A stretch of DNA of 11,144 bases from Candidatus Woesearchaeota archaeon. GTDB lineage: Archaea; Nanobdellota; Nanobdellia; Woesearchaeales; GW2011-AR9. The stretch lies in the NCBI GenBank assembly GCA_016179995.1, contig JACPCC010000101.1:1-11144 (forward strand), written 5' to 3'. Shown here one piece after another: positions 1 to 6,712 of the stretch. Under the pieces are notes generated by a model, which was not told the DNA's origin, searched no databases, and saw only the letters and a list, made by a program, of their open reading frames with translations. Within the stretch, counting starts at the first letter, position 1. Each line of letters starts with the position of its first letter. A program made the translations under genes and the position numbers.

Positions 1-1313
1 AATTCTTCTCTTTGAAATGAGAGTCTTCCTAACATTAAACTAGATTGCGAATCGTCTGGCTGTAAAATTAGGATGTTTTTATAAAGAGATTCTAAATTGA
101 TTTTAATATCTCCAATATTATCATTCCCTTTGTGTTTGTACAGTTCGACCAGTAAATTATTTAGGTGCCTATAATCTTGAGTAAAATTTTCTTTATTTTC
201 TACAAATAGCCTTAAAGTGTCTTCCATATTATAATTATGTCGAATACTTTTTTTTGCAGTGGAAATGCAATGAAGCGGCAATTCTCCGGCATCAAATAAA
301 GAAAATATTACTTTTTCATCCGTTATTTTCAGCGCTACTTTTTCTACTTTTTGCAAAGGATGATATACTTGCTGTTTTTGTACTATTTTATCTCCTATTT
401 TAGTAGTTAATGTATGTAATGCCACTCCAAGCTTTTTTTCTTCAGCTTTTCCTACCTCTGGTGTTATTACAAATTCTACATCTTCTGAGGAAGAACATTC
501 TACGCTAGCTAATGGCATATAATGTGACAGTTGTAAGTAAGCAAGTTCTGCAGCATGAAGAGCCAAATCCCATTTATTTTTACTAGTTAGTGTTGCAGCT
601 AAAAAGAGGTTTACTTGATAAGAATTAGTATCTACTGGAAACGATTCAGGAGAGAGTTCCAAAAATGGTTTAGTCGATGATTCTTTATCAACATATATGG
701 TCCCTTCAGTGGCTTCATTAAAACGCAGTACTCTTGTTTTCTCTAATATCTCTTCCAATGCTAGCGCTGCAGGGGAAGAAAAAGTGTTTGCTTCCAGCAT
801 TTTTGTAGCTAAATTACCAGTTAAATCACGTCCAGTTTTAATGTAAGTGTACAAAAGCCAATCAGCTTCAGGTCCATTAATGATTGGTTCAGCTTTTTGC
901 TCTCGACGATTATAAAGTAAAGTTAATTTTAAATACTCTTCTTTTTTTGGGTCATTTTCTTGTTTTTGGTCTGCACAGAAAGAAGCTAACTTGTGTATGT
1001 ACTGTTGTGCACTAGTACGAAGCTCTACTAAATCCTCTGGAGAATATGTTTTTGGGTCATCTTTTGAATCAGAAGCGATATGCTTGAATTCTCCCAAAGC
1101 TTTTTCAAAAAGAGATAGTTTATTTTTATCATCTTCGGAAGTCAAACCTTGTTGGCAGTATAAGCCGCCTAGACAAAATCTAAAGCTTAAATTACCCGGT
1201 TCTTCTTTTAGGTAAGTCTGGCAGAGCTCTATTCTCTCATTGATGGAAGAGGCGTTATCTGGTAAACTATTAATTAGTGCAATATAATTCTCACGTGTAT
1301 TAATGTTGTCCAT
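1..1313 (-). CDS. TPR-like repeat protein, partial (3' end outside the window)
   Basis: The minus-strand frame is open from the ATG at 1313-1311 to the left edge (437 codons, no stop), so the C-terminus lies outside the window. The protein is soluble, has no signal peptide or membrane segment, and is largely helical. Two stretches fit the TPR pattern of small residues and a proline before the turn: about residues 35-78 (PGNLSFRFCLGGLYCQQG then a FEKALGEFK helix) and the last visible residues, about 415-437 (ILILQPDDSQSSLMLGRLSF). A further helical pair lies near residues 230-260. Between them sits a less regular region, about 270-350, with beta-rich segments. The gene follows the kinase-like gene by 61 bases on the same strand and has no clear Shine-Dalgarno, so it may be co-transcribed or have its own weak promoter. 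TPR proteins usually mediate protein-protein contacts; a partner or scaffold role for the kinase-like and dehydrogenase-like neighbours is inference. Confidence 0.8.
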   Translation of the reverse strand, partial: MDNINTRENYIALINSLPDNASSINERIELCQTYLKEEPGNLSFRFCLGGLYCQQGLTSEDDKNKLSLFEKALGEFKHIASDSKDDPKTYSPEDLVELRTSAQQYIHKLASFCADQKQENDPKKEEYLKLTLLYNRREQKAEPIINGPEADWLLYTYIKTGRDLTGNLATKMLEANTFSSPAALALEEILEKTRVLRFNEATEGTIYVDKESSTKPFLELSPESFPVDTNSYQVNLFLAATLTSKNKWDLALHAAELAYLQLSHYMPLASVECSSSEDVEFVITPEVGKAEEKKLGVALHTLTTKIGDKIVQKQQVYHPLQKVEKVALKITDEKVIFSLFDAGELPLHCISTAKKSIRHNYNMEDTLRLFVENKENFTQDYRHLNNLLVELYKHKGNDNIGDIKINLESLYKNILILQPDDSQSSLMLGRLSFQREE

Positions 1314-1330
1314 GTAGTTTTTATGTTTTT

Positions 1331-1340
1331 TAAACTATAT
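1331..1340 (-). promoter_or_regulatory. Possible weak TATA-like element ahead of the TPR-like gene
   Basis: On the minus strand ATATAGTTTA lies 17 bases before the ATG at 1313. That is slightly too close for an ideal archaeal TATA box feeding a leaderless message, so this is only a candidate. No purine-rich ribosome-binding site precedes the ATG, which is why a separate leaderless promoter was considered. Confidence 0.25.
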
Positions 1341-1374
1341 CGGTTATTCCTTAATTCGTTAGACTATCTCTTAC

Positions 1375-2949
1375 CTATACCTTTTTCGTTGTTAAGAGGT
1401 TTGATATCGTTTCTTTTTCAGTTTCATTAATCTCTAAGGTTTCACATAACTTAATTATATATTTCGAAGCTTCATTAAGAGATGCTACTGGAAGAGCGTT
1501 GCGTTGGTTTGTAAGTCCGCTTATCTTTTCACCTATCATTAGTATTTTCGCTTCTACTTTTTTGATCTCACGGTTGTTATCAGTTAGTTTAGAAGTTATA
1601 TCCGCAACCACTTTTCCATCCTCCTCAGAAAAATTTACTTGAAACTTAGTGTTAGCTGTAGCATATTCAGTCTTTAAAATTTGCTGCTGTTCTTTTAGTT
1701 TCTTTAATGTAATCTCATTCTGTTTTTTATTTTTTTGTTCTTGCTGAATATTAGTCTGAAACGGTTCAAACTGTTCCATTGCACTTTTATAACCATGAGA
1801 TATTTCTCCGGCATTTTTAATTAATATCTCAACTAAAGTCTGGCGTAACTGCTCTTTTTCTTGTGCAAGCATCTTACTTCCACCGCGTTCTTTTAGGTTT
1901 GAATAAGAATATGCATCCGCGCTAACACACTTTTCTAACTCATCTTTAGTAATCAATCTTTTACCAGACCATTGTGTAACAAACTTGTCTAAAGGACGTA
2001 GCACTAAGAGCTGTTTATGCGTTTCATCTCTTTCTGTAACAAAATACTCACTTTCTCTAGCAATTTCTTCTATTCTTTTATTTATCTCCGAAGCCGTAGG
2101 TAATTTCAATTTTTTATTGACATCGTATCCTAAATTAAATTTTAGTTCTTCATTCTTGACGTAGTCAAAAATATCCAAGTTGTCAACTCCGTACTTAAGA
2201 ACAGCATATAAAGCCATTAAAGAACTGGAATCTCGTGTTTCATCTTTCAGGTTTTTATCAAGACAAAACTGTAATAACTTATATGTTTCTAAGTCTTCTG
2301 CTGGTTTTTCATTATTTATTAAAACAAAGGAGCCCATTAAGTCGTCAGTTATATGGTCACATACGTTGATTTCACTTAAAAGCACTTTTTCTTCTAGTTT
2401 CTTTAGTTGCTCAGCAGTTAAGTTCTGATCCCTGAAATCTTCCAATTCAAAACCGGCAGTTATGTTTGCTGGCCAAAGATCTCTATGCGGCATGTTAATA
2501 CTATGCCCGTCAGCTATAGCCTCACTTACTGTAAGTGTAACTTTATAGGCAAAAGCGTCTATAACTTCTGCTGGTATTTTATTATCTTTCTTCAGCTCTC
2601 CTAGTTTTTTAGCTACAGTAAGAACATCTGACCCTCCATATTCCATTAAAAGAGCAGTCAATGGTTTTTGACTATCATTGCCGTTTCTAGCGGTTCCTGT
2701 TTTTTCTATCTGTATGAAATATTTTGGCAGTTTAAATTTTATGTTAACTAATTCTTGAACGTGGGCTTTAAACAGTTCACCCATTTGTCCTTCTGACGCG
2801 TTTATTTTTAGCACGTGTTTTTTCTGATCTTCATCTACTACCAGGTAAGCATTGCGTTTAGATGTTCCTAACACTCTTTCAACAGTATATTCTGTAGACT
2901 TATTATTATTACTATCTGTAAAATAAAATTTTTCTTCTTGTATTTTCAT
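1375..2949 (-). CDS. Divergent eukaryotic-like protein kinase with C-terminal coiled coil
   Basis: The chosen start is the ATG at 2949-2947, giving 524 residues; an in-frame GTG at 2964 would add five. Numbering below uses the longer form. The N-lobe spans about 26-115: a reduced glycine loop (VLGTSKRNAYLVV), a beta-3 lysine in HVLKIN (K53), and a hinge-like LLMEYGG. The catalytic loop is HRDLWPANI at 160-168, keeping the catalytic Asp162 and metal-binding Asn167 but with Trp where Ser/Thr kinases have Lys. About 30 residues later VCDHI (201-205) fits the DFG site with only Asp kept. PAEDLETYKLL (221-231) resembles the alpha-F segment. Residues about 365-485 are rich in Glu, Lys and Gln and predict a coiled coil. 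No membrane segment is seen, so it is probably cytoplasmic. The fold is fairly secure; activity is uncertain, since the changed catalytic loop and DFG may mean weak activity or a pseudokinase. It starts one base after the dehydrogenase-like gene. Confidence 0.75.
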   Translation of the reverse strand: MKIQEEKFYFTDSNNNKSTEYTVERVLGTSKRNAYLVVDEDQKKHVLKINASEGQMGELFKAHVQELVNIKFKLPKYFIQIEKTGTARNGNDSQKPLTALLMEYGGSDVLTVAKKLGELKKDNKIPAEVIDAFAYKVTLTVSEAIADGHSINMPHRDLWPANITAGFELEDFRDQNLTAEQLKKLEEKVLLSEINVCDHITDDLMGSFVLINNEKPAEDLETYKLLQFCLDKNLKDETRDSSSLMALYAVLKYGVDNLDIFDYVKNEELKFNLGYDVNKKLKLPTASEINKRIEEIARESEYFVTERDETHKQLLVLRPLDKFVTQWSGKRLITKDELEKCVSADAYSYSNLKERGGSKMLAQEKEQLRQTLVEILIKNAGEISHGYKSAMEQFEPFQTNIQQEQKNKKQNEITLKKLKEQQQILKTEYATANTKFQVNFSEEDGKVVADITSKLTDNNREIKKVEAKILMIGEKISGLTNQRNALPVASLNEASKYIIKLCETLEINETEKETISNLLTTKKV

Positions 2950-2950
2950 T

Positions 2951-5305
2951 TTAAATTCCTCCACATAATTGCCATTTGTTTTGTTGGTTTAAACCATCTT
3001 GGATTGTTATTGTTTGGTCTCCTTTCTTTACTTGTAATTGATTCTCTTTTAAGTACCACAAAGCTGTGCCATCATACCAAAAGTCCTGCACTCCATGTTC
3101 TGTTAAAGCCTGACATTCATTTTCTTTAGCTAGATATACTGGGCTTAGCCCACCACGGCCAATCTTAGCTCTGAAAAGTACTCTAGGTTCTTCTTTTTCT
3201 GCAGTATCTAGCTGTAGTTTGATAACAGCGGCTTGTGCATCATTACAACTAGTAAAATAATCCCCATTTCGCAGAACTTTGCCATCGGTTGTTCCAGCAT
3301 ACCAATTTCCTGTTGCATCAACAGTTATGGCGGAAAGCTTTGTTTTACAATCATATTGTTCAGTATTTCTAAAAGAATTATCTAAAATATGATCTAGTGG
3401 AATGACAAACACTTTTTGTCCGGAAATCAGATATAAATTATCTTGGTTAGCGGCGGCTCTTATTTGTTGTCCTTGATTTATTTCCTCAGGAAGATAGATT
3501 TTTTTTAAAGAAATGGCTGATTTCTCTAGTAATTCTTCCAAATGAATTGAGGCCAGACCTAACTCACTATGTACTGCTAACAAATAGGGACTTGTTTTTC
3601 TTGAAACATTACCTGAACCATTACAAGAAACAGCAAAGAGTGAGTCCAAAACACCTTCAGTGTTAGTGGTCGGGCTAATAAAAAGAGAGCGTTCTTCTGT
3701 CTCTGCTGGGTTGAATAAGTAAATATTCTTCTGACCAGCTGCAGCAACGTAAGCGACATTATCAACGTTTAAAGAAGTAAGCGAATGGATTTGGTCCTTT
3801 CCTATTCGAATAAATGGATGTTGTTGCCTTATTTCACCAGTTCTGCCTGCATTTTTAACTACTGTAATCTCTTGAGAATTGGCTAACACAATATAACGTT
3901 CTGGAAGTAAAACTGATTCTTTTTTATCTGACGCGGAACGATTAGAGGTGTTTAAGGTAGTAATTGACTCTTTACTTTGCTGCGGGTAACCCTCAATTAT
4001 TTCATTTTCAATCAGCGCAGCCATCACTTCGCGCATAGCCGTTAAAGAATTATGTCTTGCCTGTTTAGAAAAAGAATGTAATGAAGTATCTAGGCCATAA
4101 GGTTGACCTTGTCTAAAACGTTGTGGTCCACAAAAAAACATTCCCACCCTAGAGTTTGAACCTTCTTTATTTTGTAGTACTTCTTGGAAATAGGCATTAG
4201 AAAAAGGCGCTTCTTTCGATGATGGTGTCAGAGAAAGTGCTTTTTCTCTGCTTTGTGCAGCCGCTTTTATGGTTTTAATGAGGGTTAAACTGATTTCTGT
4301 ATTGACATCACGAGTCTTATGATAATCATCCCAATATTTTCCCATGACATCTTGCATATAATTAAAAAAACTGCGCGCATCGAAATTACTTGTAATCTTA
4401 CGCAAAGGCTCATCTTCCTGATTTTGTAACAAAGGCACCACCATATTACGGTCATGCCATCCAGCAATACCTTGTAGTTTTACCACATAATCTGGCACAC
4501 TTTCTTTTTTCTTAATAGCAAGCAAACGTTCATCTTCGTTAAGAACTCGTTCTAATCGACTGAGGTCATAGCCCATATAAGCCACTAAAGTTTTAGTCAA
4601 TTGAGGACAAGCTACAGCTAAGAGGTTAGAAGTCAAGCATGGTTCATTGACGGCATTGATATAAGTTGGCAGGTTGACATACTTTGGCGCTCTGCTTAGA
4701 AGTTTGCTGATCTCTTCTCCACGTCGCATCATCAGGGGTGCAGAAAAAGGGAATTCATCCAATATACGCATGCCTATCTGGAATTCATCATTAACTTCTG
4801 TTAATTTTTGAAGAAGAAGATAGGTTATGTTCCAATCTTTAGTAAATTCTTTTTTGGAATTGGGAATAAATTTATGGCTATCTGCAGTGCGTTGATATGC
4901 AAAGTAGTCTGAGTCTAAATTTATTTTTAATTCGGTAATTGAAGATCGTTCAGTTTTAGATTTGAGACAATAATCAATGTGTGTCTGCAAACTTGCGGGC
5001 TGAAAGCCGGCAGTAGCATCCACGATAATGTCAGAGCCCATAAAAAATGAAGTGAAATTATTTTCTAATTTTACGGTTCCTCTCGCTTTTTTTATGTTTA
5101 ATTCAATCGCTTCAAAATTATTTTCATTTGAATTACCACTTCGACGAAAATCAGTATCGTTCTTGTATCTTCCTGTGTAAAAAACTATTGAATCAATTGT
5201 TTCTCTAAATTGTTCCTGCTCTTCTGAAGGAAGTGAAGCGATAGTACTAAACAAATGTTGTATGAACTTTCCTTTGCCCAAGATACCCAAAGTTTTTGTT
5301 GTCAT
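2951..5305 (-). CDS. Lactate/malate dehydrogenase-like domain fused to a probable beta-propeller
   Basis: The 784-residue protein appears to have two halves. Residues about 1-400 resemble lactate/malate dehydrogenase: a GILGKGK nucleotide loop (G7, G10, G12), DIIVDATAG at 92-100, the NAVNEPCLTSNL segment (217-228) matching the family's NP turn, DLSR at 247-250 matching the catalytic Asp-Arg pair, and AGWHDRNMVVPL at 281-292 matching the catalytic-His GxHG...VPL motif. About 90 residues of unfamiliar sequence replace the usual short substrate loop with its two arginines, so substrate and activity are doubtful. No acidic residue ends the second strand (VFYTGR), which may hint at NADP or no cofactor. 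Residues about 463-784 form repeated strand pairs (YVAAAGQKNIYLF, NLYLISGQKVFVI, NWYAGTTDGKVLR, ALWYLKENQLQV), suggesting a beta-propeller. A polar linker (about 440-465) joins the halves. It directly precedes the kinase-like gene. The dehydrogenase fold is fairly likely; the function is unknown. Confidence 0.7.
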   Translation of the reverse strand: MTTKTLGILGKGKFIQHLFSTIASLPSEEQEQFRETIDSIVFYTGRYKNDTDFRRSGNSNENNFEAIELNIKKARGTVKLENNFTSFFMGSDIIVDATAGFQPASLQTHIDYCLKSKTERSSITELKINLDSDYFAYQRTADSHKFIPNSKKEFTKDWNITYLLLQKLTEVNDEFQIGMRILDEFPFSAPLMMRRGEEISKLLSRAPKYVNLPTYINAVNEPCLTSNLLAVACPQLTKTLVAYMGYDLSRLERVLNEDERLLAIKKKESVPDYVVKLQGIAGWHDRNMVVPLLQNQEDEPLRKITSNFDARSFFNYMQDVMGKYWDDYHKTRDVNTEISLTLIKTIKAAAQSREKALSLTPSSKEAPFSNAYFQEVLQNKEGSNSRVGMFFCGPQRFRQGQPYGLDTSLHSFSKQARHNSLTAMREVMAALIENEIIEGYPQQSKESITTLNTSNRSASDKKESVLLPERYIVLANSQEITVVKNAGRTGEIRQQHPFIRIGKDQIHSLTSLNVDNVAYVAAAGQKNIYLFNPAETEERSLFISPTTNTEGVLDSLFAVSCNGSGNVSRKTSPYLLAVHSELGLASIHLEELLEKSAISLKKIYLPEEINQGQQIRAAANQDNLYLISGQKVFVIPLDHILDNSFRNTEQYDCKTKLSAITVDATGNWYAGTTDGKVLRNGDYFTSCNDAQAAVIKLQLDTAEKEEPRVLFRAKIGRGGLSPVYLAKENECQALTEHGVQDFWYDGTALWYLKENQLQVKKGDQTITIQDGLNQQNKWQLCGGI
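2958..2962 (-). promoter_or_regulatory. Shine-Dalgarno deciding the start of the kinase-like gene
   Basis: On the minus strand GGAGG is followed by eight bases and then the ATG at 2949. It lies inside the last codons of the upstream gene, whose TAA is at 2953-2951. The alternative GTG at 2964 overlaps this site and has none of its own, so the ATG is preferred. A good Shine-Dalgarno at an internal operon gene, beside leaderless-looking first genes, is a common archaeal arrangement and supports co-transcription. Confidence 0.75.
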
Positions 5306-5331
5306 AACTTTATTCTCTTCAAAATTTAGAA

Positions 5332-5361
5332 ACTATTTAAAGGTTGTTATTCTTAAATAGT
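5332..5361. repeat. 9-bp inverted repeat over the operon promoter
   Basis: ACTATTTAA (5332-5340) and TTAAATAGT (5353-5361) are perfect inverted copies separated by 12 bases. One arm coincides with the TATA-like box of the dehydrogenase-like gene. It could be an operator that blocks TBP binding, or chance in AT-rich sequence. Its sequence differs from the operator-like repeat near the TrmB gene. Confidence 0.5.
5333..5341 (-). promoter_or_regulatory. TATA-like box for the dehydrogenase-like/kinase-like operon
   Basis: On the minus strand TTTAAATAG ends 27 bases before the ATG at 5305, the spacing expected for an archaeal promoter starting a message with a very short leader. It suggests that the dehydrogenase-like gene starts its own transcript even though the oxidoreductase lies only 85 bases upstream on the same strand. 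Confidence 0.5.
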
Positions 5362-5390
5362 AATTTTGATTAATAATCTCCTCTTGGTAG

Positions 5391-6512
5391 TCAAATTAAG
5401 GGGTTACAATTTTTCCAGATATACTCGCCAATAGCTAAAGACGAAGTCAACCCTGGACTCTCAATACCGACAAGATGAATGCAGTTGTTGAAATTTTTAT
5501 CTGGTTCTATTATGAAGTCGTGAGTGTTACGTTCTTCCGCCAAAATTCCAACATGTCCTTCTCGTAAATCTTCTCTTCTAATATTTGGAAAGTATCCTAC
5601 GATTCTCTCATAGAAAAAATCTAAAGAAACATCATGTTGATAATCTTTTTTAGATGCAGCTACTTTTATTACCGGTCCTATTCTTATTTCATTCCCAGCG
5701 ATGGTAGGAGTTAGATGTACGCCGAGGTCGTAAAAAGTTCTTCCTTCCTGTTCAAAAGACCAAGGCAGTGGATATATGCTTCGCTTAATCTGTAAATTGT
5801 CTTTGTTCTTGGCTACAGCATAAAGACCTTTTACAGGTACAGTTTCAAATAAATTATTTGGGTTTATATTTCTAGCTAGTTCCTCGGCAGAAAGTCCGGC
5901 AGCATTAATCACAGCTTTTGTTTGTATATTATAAGTTTCATTGCGTTGTTGTAAAGAAATGGTAAATCCGTCTTGTTTTGGTTTAATATCAGTAACATTT
6001 GTTCCTAATAGCACATAGACTCCATTCTTTTCTGTTTGCTGAAGTAAAGCTTGAAGATAAGCCATACTGTCAATAACACCAGTTGTTCCGGAAAACAGGG
6101 CCGAGTAAGCATTTACATTTGGTTCTAGTTCTTTAATTCTTTTAGTATCGTTAATTTTTATTATTTCTGGAACGCCATTTTGTGTTGCTTTATGCAAGAG
6201 CTGTTCTAATATTTTATCCTCTTCTTTGTCCTTGGCTACAACTATTTTTCCTTCAGTTTCTAAAGGGACTTGATAATCATGACAGAAAGAACGAAGCAAA
6301 GAATTGCCGCGCAGGCATAATTTTAACTTTAAACCTTCATCGTATAAGCCGGAGTGCACAACCTCTGAACTGCGGCCTGATTGTTCCTGACCAAGATGAG
6401 AATGTCTTTCTAAGACTAATATTTTTTCGGGAGAAATATGACGAGAAAATTCTCTTGCTGTAGCTAATCCGACTGCTCCTCCCCCCACAATAGTTAGAAG
6501 AAATTCTTCCAT
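5391..6512 (-). CDS. FAD-dependent 2-hydroxyacid oxidoreductase, L-2-hydroxyglutarate oxidase type
   Basis: This DAO-family flavoprotein has 373 residues. The FAD dinucleotide fold is at the N-terminus: IVGGGAVG at 8-15, with Glu35 of VLER ending the second strand to bind the adenosine ribose. The stretch EQSGRSSEVVHSGLY (43-57) matches the HQSGRNSGVIHAGIYY-type signature of L-2-hydroxyglutarate oxidases/dehydrogenases, and INAAGLSAEELAR (202-214) and GIESPGLTSSLAIG (349-362) match the second FAD-contact region and C-terminal signature. Family members oxidise L-2-hydroxyglutarate to 2-oxoglutarate, passing electrons to oxygen or to membrane quinone; substrate and acceptor here are not determined. 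It is slightly shorter than the usual 400 or so residues. No signal peptide or membrane helix is seen. It is the first gene of the leftward cluster, diverges from the TrmB-type regulator, and its promoter carries a copy of that regulator's putative operator. A relaxed-specificity 2-hydroxyacid or related oxidase is the main alternative. Confidence 0.85.
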   Translation of the reverse strand: MEEFLLTIVGGGAVGLATAREFSRHISPEKILVLERHSHLGQEQSGRSSEVVHSGLYDEGLKLKLCLRGNSLLRSFCHDYQVPLETEGKIVVAKDKEEDKILEQLLHKATQNGVPEIIKINDTKRIKELEPNVNAYSALFSGTTGVIDSMAYLQALLQQTEKNGVYVLLGTNVTDIKPKQDGFTISLQQRNETYNIQTKAVINAAGLSAEELARNINPNNLFETVPVKGLYAVAKNKDNLQIKRSIYPLPWSFEQEGRTFYDLGVHLTPTIAGNEIRIGPVIKVAASKKDYQHDVSLDFFYERIVGYFPNIRREDLREGHVGILAEERNTHDFIIEPDKNFNNCIHLVGIESPGLTSSLAIGEYIWKNCNPLI

Positions 6513-6534
6513 TATTTAAAAAAATAATTTAAAT

Positions 6535-6542
6535 CTTTATAA
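6535..6542 (-). promoter_or_regulatory. TATA box of the oxidoreductase gene
   Basis: On the minus strand TTATAAAG lies 22 bases before the ATG at 6512, followed only by AT-rich sequence with no ribosome-binding site. This fits a leaderless archaeal transcript. The TTATAA core is palindromic, so it can also be read on the plus strand, where it aligns with the TATA box of the TrmB-type gene. Confidence 0.6.
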
Positions 6543-6544
6543 GA

Positions 6545-6565
6545 AGGCGTAGTAATGAAGCATAC
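6545..6565 (+). promoter_or_regulatory. Candidate operator copy at the oxidoreductase promoter
   Basis: AGGCGTAGTAATGAAGCATAC aligns with the first 21 bases of the inverted repeat ahead of the TrmB-type gene. The left half-site AGGyGTAGTA is nearly intact; the right arm is reduced to TAC. It sits just upstream of the oxidoreductase TATA box, in the region where TFB would bind, so a bound regulator could block or, less likely, assist initiation. Confidence 0.45.
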
Positions 6566-6591
6566 TAATTGGGCACACTAACAAGGACAAC

Positions 6592-6658
6592 AATAAAACT
6601 AATAAATCTATAACCATATCATTTTAGATAGTGTAAGTATGGCCAATGTAGTTTTATT
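6592..6658. repeat. 10-bp inverted repeat in the divergent control region
   Basis: AATAAAACTA (6592-6601) and TAGTTTTATT (6649-6658) are perfect inverted copies 47 bases apart, lying between the two divergent promoters. This could be a second protein-binding site or coincidence in AT-rich DNA. The rest of the 200-base intergenic region shows no gene or RNA that I can recognise. Confidence 0.35.
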
Positions 6659-6676
6659 AATTATTCATACATAAAC

Positions 6677-6686
6677 TATATAAAAA
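6677..6686 (+). promoter_or_regulatory. TATA box of the TrmB-type regulator
   Basis: TATATAAAAA ends 26 bases before the ATG at 6713. This is ideal spacing for an archaeal promoter giving a leaderless or near-leaderless message; no Shine-Dalgarno is present. Confidence 0.65.
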
Positions 6687-6710
6687 GGTGTAGTATTTAG
6701 CTATACACCT
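6686..6710 (+). promoter_or_regulatory. Inverted-repeat operator between TATA box and start codon
   Basis: AGGTGTA (6686-6692) and TACACCT (6704-6710) are perfect inverted 7-base arms around an 11-base spacer, 25 bases in all, about two and a half helical turns. The site begins where the TATA box ends and stops two bases before the ATG, covering the expected transcription start. A dimeric winged-helix regulator bound here would block initiation, so autorepression by the TrmB-type protein is the simplest inference. Confidence 0.6.
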
Positions 6711-6712
6711 AC

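Noticed and set aside
991..1215. Plus-strand 74-codon open frame
   Set aside because: It lies wholly within the TPR-like gene on the opposite strand; its low-complexity Ser/Cys/Leu composition is typical of an antisense shadow.
2180..2428. Plus-strand 82-codon open frame
   Set aside because: Antisense shadow of the kinase-like gene, with Ser/Phe-rich composition.
6182..6463. Plus-strand 93-codon open frame
   Set aside because: It is antisense to the oxidoreductase, whose motifs are clear; the translation has no recognisable features.
6628..6651. Possible third operator copy (GTGTAAGTAT)
   Set aside because: Only part of one half-site matches and needs a one-base gap; too weak to call.
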